Of a stretch of DNA of 64,000 bases, positions 45,501 through 54,914 are shown piece after piece (the first letter of the stretch is position 1; each line of letters begins with the position of its first letter). Location: positions 7,369,001-7,433,000 of the forward strand of contig NC_135258.1 in the NCBI RefSeq assembly GCF_964204865.1. Reading direction: 5' to 3'. This stretch comes from Styela clava (taxonomy: Eukaryota; Chordata; Ascidiacea; Stolidobranchia; Styelidae). Under the pieces are notes generated by a model. The model was given only the letters and a program-made list of their open reading frames with translations, searched no databases and was not told where the DNA came from. Position numbers and translations under genes: made by a program.

Positions 45501-46116
45501 GGGAAGAAGAAAACAGGTAGAAACACAAACATGCACCAATTGGAAAGAGATTCTAAGTAAAGAAAAAGACATAAAAAATATAATAACAAACAAGGAAAGG
45601 GTGATATCATACAGGCTGGCGCACAATGCAATACTAAATGGAACACAGAGAAAAAGAATCAATTTATATCATACAGTAAGCGGGAAAATGGCTATCACGG
45701 AGTGTAAATTCTGCTCGAAATCGGAGGACAACACGGAACACCTTATTAAAGAATGTCCTTTCACGTGGCGGATTTTGTATAAAATACAAAAATCTCTGAA
45801 TCAGGCTCTACAAACACATCACCCCTTTTTAAATGAACTACTTTGGCATAATATCTACTTAAAAGAAAATCGAAAAATAATATTAATAACAGTGAATATA
45901 GTAAAAACTCAAATATACAAGGTCAAATCAATGAAGGACATGACAAACGCAAAAATGAATCCCGAAGAAAGTAAAAGGATAGAAGATGGCATAGTTTCGA
46001 AAACTTTTAATAAAATGGGCTGGAGAGTAAAAAACATAGAATCACTCAGCGAAGAAATAAAACAGATAGAGAAAATTGAAAATTGGTTGGCCCAAAAAAG
46101 TGTTGCTACAAACTAA
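42598..46116 (+). CDS. Retrotransposon ORF2, element 3, intact
   Basis: 1172 residues from ATG at 42598, chosen because MTENLSQLK aligns with the starts in the other two copies. The frame is also open for 42 codons upstream, overlapping ORF1. All endonuclease (LQE, GDFN, SDHH) and reverse transcriptase motifs (FDQEKAFD, RGIRQGCPLS, FADD) and the C-terminal CCHC motif are present. By eye it differs from element 1 ORF2 at about 14-16 residues, among them Ser to Leu in GPDGLSKEF and Arg to Ile in NERPTK. It could provide ORF2 activity in trans. Confidence 0.93.
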   Translation: MTENLSQLKIISLNVNGLEKNWNKLKIFITYHNPDIIALQEVHRVKRDVSENRLQNMGYRLFINSLTDFDKRDDQRFFQGTATAVRENLCATHSFEYVTFIPCRACSTTMTNSQTKDKLSLVNVYAPPRRGDRKTRMFYEKLINLVREIKNIQIICGDFNMVHQKIDVSNQNSFTLGNTEMQWKDFIQAYNYIDTYRYHWPDKRSYTITRRRQSRRIDRIYIPYNISHELKNTEYLVNTVSDHHFASHITFKNIKQVNWGRGTWKNNTAHFRHEKVKFLINEIYKKEEQRKHEYEILADWWDNLKTKIKKSLLQHGINEAKVKKQNESRWKNEILNSMNKSPSNQAMYMLIKNLKQMEKEKVMFKQNTAKIKALEQNEIPTKYFFDKLKTRRRKTTIDSLQNKEGNYLKTKNEILEEAQTFYKTLWTQTTPGEEDRMEEYLNIYGETKLSTEEKEQMGTLASKEELLVTLKQMDNYKTPGPDGLLKEFYVEFWEILKNDLHQLVNNAIAFGTLPTSSKESIVTLIYKKGNSNHLSNYRPISNLNVDFKLISKILANRLKPILDKYIMPTQKSAIPKRSIFDNLRNVQGIWNYTTKWNLPLYIISFDQEKAFDMVNQRFLFKTMTKLNFNKNIINLIKEMYNRIYSRIQINGAKTNKIFLTRGIRQGCPLSMAMYTLAADPLARKIIANQKIKGFSIGKYKTVIDQFADDNTTYARDIESIEHTFNEFKTYELITGQKINEKKTEILCTNQIAMQKLKTSPYNKFMKPNIKVLGQIIGPQQTEKTWDEILKRLRNTLEVNKQRQLTWIGKFQILNALCISQVIYHARVVNVPPIYIRKLNTLFFDFIWHPESFQLLAQNKLTADYYNGGLNAPCIKTKIQACLLEKIKTLKSITEPKEIWHAIALYDIGTKIKRINPKLYTNQMPHALETPKHWKDCIQLTEKIGIKEEKWTDISFKQIYQTILKSNQSGRRKQVETQTCTNWKEILSKEKDIKNIITNKERVISYRLAHNAILNGTQRKRINLYHTVSGKMAITECKFCSKSEDNTEHLIKECPFTWRILYKIQKSLNQALQTHHPFLNELLWHNIYLKENRKIILITVNIVKTQIYKVKSMKDMTNAKMNPEESKRIEDGIVSKTFNKMGWRVKNIESLSEEIKQIEKIENWLAQKSVATN

Positions 46117-46354
46117 TTAAAAAAAATGATTAATTTACTGATTTTATGCTCAAAATTGAAAAACCATCTAAAACGGAAATGACGAAATAGGAGCCTATCA
46201 ATGAGAACGGCAATAGTCATCTATTGCCATTATGTGATACGGTCTATAACTGACCAAGCTCCGAATGGGATACAGGAAATGACGGTTTATCCCCGATCCC
46301 GTATATTATAATCTGATCCGGAAATAAAAAAAAATAAAAAAATAAAAAAAAAAA

Positions 46355-46371
46355 AACCAATGAGGTTTATC
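46355..46371 (+). repeat. Target-site duplication 4
   Basis: AACCAATGAGGTTTATC; the right-most copy, continuous with U4 nt 42 onward. Confidence 0.95.
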
Positions 46372-46473
46372 CGAGGTGCGATTATTGCTAGTTGAAAACT
46401 ATTACCAATACCCCGCCCTGGCGATACAAACGTGTCGCCTGTGTCAATTTCTGAAGGGTTGTACGCAACCTAT
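46355..46473 (+). pseudogene. U4: U4 snRNA gene, 3' part (interrupted)
   Basis: U4 nt 25-143, with U6 stem I, central CCAATACCCCGCCC, Sm site AATTTCTG (with nt 114 G to T just before it) and the beta-type 3' stem GGTTG-TACG-CAACC. It has no promoter of its own. The beta type and the block X flank match the genes at 15439 and 60968, not the W-flanked gene at 7336. Confidence 0.95.
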
Positions 46474-47278
46474 CCTGTTTACAACTGTTGATCTTCCCCA
46501 TTATTAACGACACACAGACAGCGTATATTGGTAAGTTATTTGTGTTATGCTATGCCTCTCTCTTGTGATACGATCGCGTCGTGGAGGCAATTTTCTGAAG
46601 GGCTATATGAGATTCGTCTTACTACAAAAAAAGCGTTAATGATTCTGAGATTCCACGTTAGTAGGGATCTTTTGTAGTAATCCCTCTTCACTTATGCACA
46701 AAATGTGAGATTTCAGAAAAACATCCCCGACATGTTATAAGTAGGGCTGGGCATTTCCAATCGAATATTCGAATCGAATCGAATAGTAAATTATTCGAAT
46801 CGGTTCAAAGCTAAATTTCGAATCGCCGCCATCTTGTTTTTTTGTTTCCGCCAATGGTCGGAACAATTTCAATTGAAGGCCATTGACGTGGTCAATGTAT
46901 ATGTTTGTGTGCATATATTTCATCTTTGTTCTTTGTTATGGACACTCTCAAACGATAATTATAATTGTCCAGTGAAAATATTCTCACATCGCATCCAAAT
47001 AATTTGCAATTGAGATTAACCTTTATTTTCTACTGCATGGAATAGGAAACGTTGAAGCGATCGCTGATTTTAGTAAGTGTTGCTATATTTTAGCCCCATC
47101 TTTTCGGAAATTAAATTAATATCCCTGATATCTTTATAATTAATGTTGGATACTCATACGGAGATATGTGGTTTGATAATCCACTCATAGACGTACAAAG
47201 CAAATGTTTATAGCTGTTAACTCTCCCAATACTGCTCTGAAACTTTTGTACTTTGAAATATATATGTATATATATATA

Positions 47279-47930
47279 TCGCCGGATGAGAACAGAACAG
47301 GCCTAAGTCACAATTTTGAGTTTTGAGAAAAACGCAAAAAACAATTTGGAATTTTTTTATTTTCCAATTTCTAGATATTCACACTTAGTAAAGTCCTGAG
47401 CTCTGGTTATTCTAATGTGGATGAGAATATCTTTGTAATCGATATTTTTTGGCACTTCAGCTTCAATTCCTTCCTGCTTTTTTACCCCCATAAGAAACTT
47501 TGGCCCATTCTGTTCTCAACAACTTCTGAAATTTTTTGTATGGGATGCAAGGTAAAACAAGGTGACTTAGGCCTAAGTTGCACTGAACAAATTTTTAGGG
47601 ATGTAAGTTTTGGACATTTCATTTCTGATGTTCATGCCCATCATATTGGAACTTAGGACTATCTTTTTTCAATATTTTGGGGTTTTGAGCCATGCTTTAC
47701 AAGGTGGTGGTCTTGAAATCCTGAATTTCTCAATAATAAAAATTTTAGCTGGACTTAGGCCCATTCTGTTCTTAAATATTTTAGGCCTAAGTCCAGCTAA
47801 AATTTTTATTATTGAGAAATTCAGGATTTCAAGACCACCACCTTGTAGAGCATGGCTTAAAACCCCAAAATATTGAAAAAAGTCAATTTTCCAAAAATGT
47901 GACTTAGACCCTTCTGTTCTCATCCGGCGA
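47279..47930. mobile_element. Nested-palindrome TIR element
   Basis: The ends are TCGCCGGATGAGAACAGAA and its complement TTCTGTTCTCATCCGGCGA, inserted in a TA microsatellite. The matching site in the other X copy (16365-16386) is empty. The inner part is a second palindrome with arms of about 100 bp (47663-47762 and 47784-47883) around a loop of about 21 bases. The motif GGCCCATTCTGTTCT or GGCCTAAGTC recurs in both orientations at about 47290, 47510, 47560, 47756 and 47784. There is no transposase, and open frames on both strands give nearly the same peptide because of the palindrome. Confidence 0.88.
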
Positions 47931-49330
47931 CATATATAATGTATTTAGTCAAAAGTCTCCTTCATCTACAATTAGTCAAAATTTGAAACGTAGCGAGTAC
48001 ATAAGGATAGTTACTGTATGTTTCAATATTCTTCACCACGTATTGTCAATAGTGCATGTTATTTTCCTGAAACAAGGTCGTTGCTCCAATTCATTCCTTT
48101 GTGATATTTTTCCCTCGCTCGTCTTTATCGTTCTTTGTTAGTTAGAAATTCAGTTTCATCACAATAAGTGCGTTTAGGGTTTAAGTGTATTTCAATATAT
48201 CTGTATTTGGAATGGATTGTGCATCTTTACAATATACGAACATTTGGCTTTCAATACATTGTGTGCTCATTGACCTCTGAAGGAGTCCATATCAGGGTTA
48301 CATTCCATAACGTGTGTCAATTCAATAACACGTGAGCGAATGCGCAGTTAGGGTCAATCCTCCCCTATACTGTACTATAATTCAATTGTGTTCAACTTTA
48401 TGTGAACCCGGAAGTCAGTTACATTTTTCAATAGACCCATCGAATCGAAAAAGACTGCTGAAATGGCTGTCATTCGTAGGTCACTGTCTTTATCATTTGT
48501 TCAACAAGAACTTGGAAATATAACACCAATAAAAAAATAAAAAAATATACTATATATATATAATTAATATATATAATCTTCCACAAACCTGACATATTAA
48601 AAATTGGAAATCTTGGGAAATTAGACTGCAAGGTAAAATGCTCGATTGACTCACTGATAAAAAGCAATAAAATTGGCCTAGCCTTTATTTTTGATCACTA
48701 TTGAGGGAATGAAGACTGCTTCACCAATGGCATGGAAATTGGTTTTCAAATGATAATGCCGATCGGGCGAAACTAAAGTACAGCCCACCAAGATACCAAC
48801 ACCCGAAAAGTAGGGTCAAAGTACTCATAATTTTTCTTGTATTATTCAAAACTTATTATATAATTATTATGACAAATATTATCTAACAAAATATGTTAAT
48901 TAATCTACCAAATATACATAAATGATGATAGCATTGTTATTGAAAATTTTAATCGCATATCAAGTTCTACACCAGTGGTTCCAAAACTTTTTAATATCAT
49001 TACCCCTAAATTGAATTGCCATATGCTCAAGTACCCATTTCATGAAGATAAAATTAAATTTATCAAATTTGATACCAACCACAAGAACATAAGAATTCAT
49101 GAACACAAATACAATGTTGCTTTGTAATTGCTATAGTATTGCTAATATTCTTCATTTTCATTATTATAAACTACTTAAACTACAGCAAGGGTGCGACTCG
49201 CAAAAAACATTGGATAAGGATCCCTCAAATACTGAATTAACAGTAATCCAGTAATGGTTTAAGTTTGGTGAATAAAATTCTTAGTCTTGTAAAAAGTAAA
49301 AATGGAAGTAAGGTATAAATCTATATATTT

Positions 49331-49571
49331 GGTACTCCCGTAGTATGTGAACCAAGATGGCGGACACCGGAATGTAGTATGTGTACCAGGTTAGGGTTAT
49401 GCCATAATTTTATTTCAATTTTCCTTATTTTAGTTCTATTACGAGTTCGGGGACTAGCCAAAGTCAAGTGACTCCCGTAGTATTTGTACCTGAAATAATG
49501 ACCTAACCCTAACGTGGTACACATACTACGTTCCGGTGTCCGCCATCTTGTTCACATACTACGAGAGTACC
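49331..49571 (+). mobile_element. Short TIR element, family 1 (block X copy 2)
   Basis: Orthologue of 17883-18123, 241 bp with the same ends and only a few substitutions. Confidence 0.8.
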
Positions 49572-49911
49572 ATATATTTTAAACTACAATAGCGTGCAAT
49601 AAAGAATCAAACCGAATCAATATAAATACAACAATTTACAAATATCATATTGTCAGAAGTATGGATAAAAATGATACTTAATTTCACTATTAAGCAAAAC
49701 CTATAAAACAATATATGAGTAATTATTTTCGCTCTTTGTAGTTTCTGGCTAATTAAAGCAGAGCTAAATCAGTTATTTCAACCTTTGCCATGAGAACAAC
49801 TGGAAAATAGACACAATATAGTTGTGCGAGAAGTTAAAAATTCGTATAATAGCTTTTCTTATTGAACTCAGAGGGTAAGGCAGTCTCAGATACAACTAAT
49901 ATTTTGTGTAT

Positions 49912-50937
49912 TCATCCGAGAATAGTAGTATTACGATAAGAATGACTGTGAGGCCGATCTGAGATTGTAGCTTGAACTAATGTCACGTGATGAGCAAAGG
50001 GAAACAGCCTAAGTTTCCATTCATCGAAGGAAGCTATGACACAGATAGTAACAACTAGGATCACGAATTTCAATATAAGTGAATCAAAAATTATCAGGTG
50101 AAAGTACGAATTGTATATAAAAGAAATTAAAGAACCAATCATCATTGCAAAGATCGTTATTGCTGTAGCAATCGAAGACCGTTTAATTTGTTTTAATAAT
50201 CTCCTGGAATGTGCATTATGATTTTTTCTAAATTTCCATAAAGGATAAACAAAAAGAAAAAGTAGAGAAAATTGGAAAATTGCCATAACTATATACATAG
50301 ACGCTATTTGCAACAGCAATATGGGGACCGGATATTTCTTTTCACGTGTGCAGCCAATTAAGGAATTGCTATATTCGCCGCGAATAGTCATTATGAGTAA
50401 ACCCGTAAGCAAACAAATGCTCATAAAAGCTAAGACTAGCCAACTCAATGTTTGCATACATTTGTTGCATAGTGGCTTCAGTAAATCTGACCTGTAAAAT
50501 TGTCTTTGACGCATCCAGTAAATCAGATACGGTATTAAGAGACAAATAGTGATCAAAGTATGCTTCACATATCGCAGGTTTCTGCATAATTCCGCTTCAT
50601 CGTCATAAGAATAACGTAATTCAAGAAAATCAAGACATCCGAGTACAACGAACAATAATAGAAACGTAATGATCAAATATCTCATAACGTCTCTAGCTAC
50701 ATGTTTTTTCATTCTTGAATATCGATTCTGCTGACGAATTCGGTCCATGATTTCCTTGTTTTCCCTTTGTACTTTCCATTCATAAATCAAAGTTACGACC
50801 AAGACATAGATGTTTAATAAAATTGTGAAAGACGAAAAAATCACAGCCGCCAGCCATTGTCTGTATACTTTGTTTTTGCTGTAGAATGAATCGGTATCAT
50901 TGACCGAAACATTTTGGCTTATTTGTAGAAACCACAT
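49912..50937 (-). CDS. Seven-transmembrane receptor-like protein, intact
   Basis: 341 residues, single exon; the start is ATG at 50937 (MWFLQISQNVSV), the only in-frame Met at the N-terminal end. Seven hydrophobic helices at about residues 30-52, 87-107, 123-141, 164-185, 205-233, 256-274 and 280-302. The N-terminus has NVS and NDT glycosylation sequons, which fits an outside N-terminus. Cys118 before helix 3 and Cys196 between helices 4 and 5 are placed like the conserved disulfide of class A GPCRs. There is no DRY or NPxxY motif, and the first intracellular loop is long and charged (about 34 residues). I do not recognise the family: orphan GPCR-like is the best description. Ligand unknown. 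It is the only intact one of three copies in the window. Confidence 0.75.
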   Translation of the reverse strand: MWFLQISQNVSVNDTDSFYSKNKVYRQWLAAVIFSSFTILLNIYVLVVTLIYEWKVQRENKEIMDRIRQQNRYSRMKKHVARDVMRYLIITFLLLFVVLGCLDFLELRYSYDDEAELCRNLRYVKHTLITICLLIPYLIYWMRQRQFYRSDLLKPLCNKCMQTLSWLVLAFMSICLLTGLLIMTIRGEYSNSLIGCTREKKYPVPILLLQIASMYIVMAIFQFSLLFLFVYPLWKFRKNHNAHSRRLLKQIKRSSIATAITIFAMMIGSLISFIYNSYFHLIIFDSLILKFVILVVTICVIASFDEWKLRLFPFAHHVTLVQATISDRPHSHSYRNTTILG

Positions 50938-53812
50938 CTTGTTGAAACTCCGAGAACATGTAAGCACAATGAAATTCTATTCGTAAAGCTTTTAAAAACG
51001 AAAATAGGTATTAATTAGTGCACCGCCATTTTGCAAAAAATATTATACTTATTTATTTAATTTGCGCTGGAGTTGCTCTACAAATAAAATTGCTGTATTT
51101 GTCGAGTAACGTTATTTCATATATCATTTAAATAATTTGCAATTTACGGAATAGACAAAATGTTTTATTTATAGTTGACTATAGAACGTCTGGCCAAATT
51201 TTAGCTCATATTTGCATGCAATTAAATATAAATAATGTTGTGAATTTCATTCGAAGTTAATAATTATGAGAAGTTATCTCTTACGTTTTCAAGCGCATGT
51301 TTCTACATTCTACCTTATTCAAAACTCCTGGATTTCTGTAAAATCTATAAAATAGGTTACATCAAGAAAAAAATGACAACGAGCCTATGGACTCTTTCTT
51401 GTTGATGGGAATTCTTTCTCATTCTCGATAAATTTATTTCGGCCTGCAAAAATATTCTGACGGTATCCCAATTACCACGAAGCAAGATATAACCAGTTCA
51501 TTGCATAGAATTATTATCGAAAAAAGTTTTCTCACAACCCCTGCTATATGAAATGCTCAGGCATATTTGCTTCAAGTTCAAATCTTCACATTGCGCTTGA
51601 AAAAATCTTGAAAATATACAAAACCATTAGTTCAACACGGAGTCTGGAGATTCTTTAGAAAATATCCTTTCGGTGTCTCCTCAGACTTCAACTTTTGAAA
51701 ATTTGAAAGCGATTTGCGCTGTAGTTGAACAAAGGGGCTATTTCTGCCTCAACAAAACGTGTTGTTCGCCATGCCCATATTCGGTATAGATTTCTTGAAT
51801 ATTTCCTCAAAGCCATGATATCACATTTCAAGTTAGCATAACGTTGCCGTACCATTCAATAAATCGATTGACAAGAAGAATGAGATGGAAACTCTAAAGT
51901 CAGTGTTACAATCAGGAAGCGTCATAGAAAACTGCAAGATTGTTTCGTATCTTCCTAGCAACATACGAAAGAAACATTTTCAGCAAATGATCGAACAAAA
52001 ATTCTGGCAGGTTGAATAAAATGATGGATTGGTCCTGTTTAGTGGATAACCGTAATGTATCAGTCACAAACAAAAGCTTGGAAATGTTACTTCCATATTA
52101 AAAGCAATTAGAAAATAAACGAACATAGAAATCAATTGATTGACCGCACTAGAGCCTTATGCAACCTACGCACAAAACTGATCATCAAATTCTTTAATTA
52201 AACAAATTTGCAAAATAACTGTAGAAACTCACGCCGCTACTGGGAAGGCCTGAGCACTCGGATTTGGTAAAAAAAAATGGGGGACTAACATGATAGCGCA
52301 ATATATCCGAGATATGTTGTGAAATATCGCTTTAGTATATTTCATAGGATTAAGAAATATCTGAAAAAATAAGAAAAAAAAGCAAAATCTCTCAAACGAC
52401 CGCTCCAGTTTTCAAGTGCAGAAAGTTTAAAATTGATTGATTCATTGTTCTTGCTTTTTGCTTCAGAGACGCTAGACGTCTTACGTACCGATGTATCGGT
52501 ATCCGGTATCGGTATCGGCAATATCGGTCATGTATCGGTATCGGTTGGATTAAGGCCGATATTTCCGATATATTTACTTTTACGATAAGGTCAAGAATGT
52601 TTTAAAAGATAAGTTGAAATACTACTTTATAATTTATTTTTTTGTCCAGGGAGATCGTGAGATATGAGCCATACATGTCCCCACCCTCGCGAGGGAATAG
52701 GATTCACCTGTTTTAGCTATTTATCAGCCAAACTAGCTCAACTGGCTGTTTTCGCTGTCAAATTTTTATATTGACATTTTTAATATTACATAGTAATTAT
52801 GAAGAAATATATCAACACAGCACATAACAAAAAGCAACTAGGCGCCCAGTTTTAAATCACACAGTGGAATTGGAGTCCTTGTTAACGCCACATGCACTTT
52901 GGGCACGGCTATAAATTCTGACTGTTTGTCGTCAAGTACGAGTGTCATTTAGTCCGTCGACATCGATAAACTAAATTACAACACAATTATCCCTCTACGC
53001 AGGTATTAATTTTGTTTAACTACACAATTTCTTTATAGATGTATTGACATGACCGCCTAGAGCCCTAGACTGTCTCAAAATATATGATAGCAATTGTAAA
53101 ATATTATAAAATAGTGAAGTAAAAAAACATTCTCGACATTTATAGGTAGGCCTTCTTCTTGTCGGTGCTGATTGATATTCTTTCATGTTGACTTTGATTT
53201 ATTGCGGTGACGATTATGATCAACCACAAAATAAAATATTTGTAAAATTCTTTCAATTTGAACGTAGGACGGCGGCGTTAGAATGTGTGGGCGATATTCG
53301 ATATTCTTTTAAACACGATTAACGATATTCGAAGGTCGCGATATTAACATTAACTTCGAATTGGACATCCCGGCTTATGAATTTTCTAATTGAACACCGA
53401 GATTACTAGCGTCACTGTACAATGCATCTTAATCCGTATCTGGATACAAACATCAATTTCATATTATGTGATATATCTCTTTTTTCGATCTGAAATAATG
53501 TGTACTATGAACAACGCTCAAAGACCATTGTTTTAACCCTTCTGCCCTACACTGCACATTAAGTAATGATTACACAGTATCGGTATCGGAATATCGGTAA
53601 TAGTGGTACATCTCTATTACGTACCAGAATTACGTGCAACGCGGCTGGCGACTAGCGTTATATTTGGCGTTTCGGAAATTATGTATTAGATTTATATAAA
53701 ACGTGTCATTTCAATGCAGCTTATGTACGAGATATTTGCATACATACATTTTCTGAAATGAGTGGACCTGTTGTTAGTAGGTTCGCTGTGAACACTATCA
53801 TTGCATTTTGAC
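50938..53812. repeat. Block X, copy 2, right part
   Basis: Direct repeat of 19490-22372. It contains the upstream region of the receptor gene and the CGGTATCGG clusters (52490-52560, 53575-53605). No other gene is seen. Confidence 0.85.
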
Positions 53813-53830
53813 TCAACCACAAATGATCAA
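53813..53830 (+). promoter_or_regulatory. PSE-like element of U4 at 53868
   Basis: TCAACCACAAATGATCAA at -55 to -38, the weaker variant also seen at 22373. Confidence 0.65.
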
Positions 53831-53867
53831 AAATACACTCCGATAACATTTTTTTCTCCTCGTCGTC

Positions 53868-54010
53868 AGCTTTGCGCTATGGCAGTATCGTAACCAATGA
53901 GGTTTATCCGAGGTGCGATTATTGCTAGTTGAAAACTATTACCAATACCCCGCCCTGGTGATACAAACGTGTCGCTTGTGGCAATTTCTGAAGGGTTCTG
54001 CGGAACTTAT
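53868..54010 (+). ncRNA. U4: U4 snRNA gene copy with stem II change
   Basis: Full length, with an intact K-turn, U6 stem I, Sm site and 3' stem (GGTTC/GAACT). Nt 11-12 are AG to TA (GCGCTATGG), within the segment that pairs with U6 in stem II. It sits between blocks X and Y like 22428 but lacks that copy's K-turn changes, so the two sisters have decayed independently. Confidence 0.93.
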
Positions 54011-54712
54011 CCTTAACGAACTTATAATTTAGAAAAGCGGGTTGCAGGTATTTCTGTTGTACTAAGATTTCATCAAAAACTTAAGAGAGGTTTGCTAAAA
54101 ATATAAACAATGTAGCACAGACGTGGAACTGAAGAATTCCATATTCCCTCGAGATATACGAGATTATTTTTATATTGGGATCATTTGTACAAAGACACCG
54201 ACAATGCTCAAAATAGGAAAATTAGTAATTATTTAGTGAGGGTTTGGGTTAAGGCCAGGAATGCAGATTGCGCTGTAAATTCGAATATTTGAGTAATTCT
54301 TAACCCTAACCCCAACTGGATAATTACTAATTTGTTATTTAAAAACGTGGCGGGGGAGTTTTCTTAATTCTCACAATTTTTACATTAGAGTCGGGGGCTT
54401 TGTTCAGAAGATCCCTAGATTCTTGCGATTTGTATATAACTTGATCTTTCCTTTTGCCGATTAAAACTTTTGTCATTCTTCTTGTCACTGTGTCATTTAC
54501 CGGTTGTATGAAAATATTCAGCTTCTCTTGGAATTTGATGTACGATGTACATAACCCGTGATTTTTGGGATTTATTAAATAGTATAAAATAAATATGAAG
54601 CAATGGACTGGTGTCCGTGATGATGTGAAATACAAAATTAATATTAATTTCTAATTTGTACATCCCAGTTTTATTTCGCGGAAATATGTGACAGTTACGT
54701 GAGGTTTTAGGG
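54011..54712. repeat. Block Y, copy 3
   Basis: Near-identical to the other two Y blocks; about 28 bases are missing near 54535 (TTGGAATTTGATGTACG). No gene. Confidence 0.85.
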
Positions 54713-54730
54713 CCACCACAAATGATAGAG
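54713..54730 (+). promoter_or_regulatory. PSE-like element of U4 at 54772
   Basis: CCACCACAAATGATAGAG at -59 to -42. Confidence 0.8.
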
Positions 54731-54771
54731 TGCATTCACACTCCTATACGCAAATTTCTTTCTTCAGCAGT

Positions 54772-54914
54772 AGCTTTGCGCAGTGGCAGTATCGTAACCA
54801 ATGAGGTTTATCCGAGGTGCGATTATTGCTAGTTGAAAACTATTACCAATACCCCGCCTTGGTGACGTAAACGCGTTGCCTGTGGCAATTTCTGGAGGGT
54901 TCTGCGGAACCTAT
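54772..54914 (+). ncRNA. U4: U4 snRNA gene, alpha-1 type
   Basis: Apparently identical to 8249 and 23358 over 143 nt. Flanks are blocks Y and Z. Candidate functional gene. Confidence 0.96.

Larger units (their letters stand above)
41198..46354 (+). mobile_element. U4-specific Tx1/L1-like retrotransposon, element 3
   Basis: Third copy, followed by the 3' part of the U4 gene. Its tail is A-rich but broken by T residues (46321-46356), unlike the pure tails of the other two. It has a 34-bp deletion in ORF1 while ORF2 is intact. The degraded tail suggests that it is the oldest insertion of the three. Confidence 0.95.
46474..49911. repeat. Block X, copy 2, left part
   Basis: Direct repeat of 15582-18463, with one extra 652-bp palindromic element (47279-47930) and a deletion of about 70 bp near 49243 relative to copy 1. 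No gene except pieces of elements. Confidence 0.85.

Noticed and set aside
30733-46473. Composite artefact: the three elements could be an assembly duplication
   Set aside because: Each copy has its own private indels, tail length and junction bases, which argues for three real copies, though long reads should confirm.
47610-47923. Two opposing open frames that encode nearly the same peptide
   Set aside because: A consequence of the 100-bp palindrome, not of coding function.
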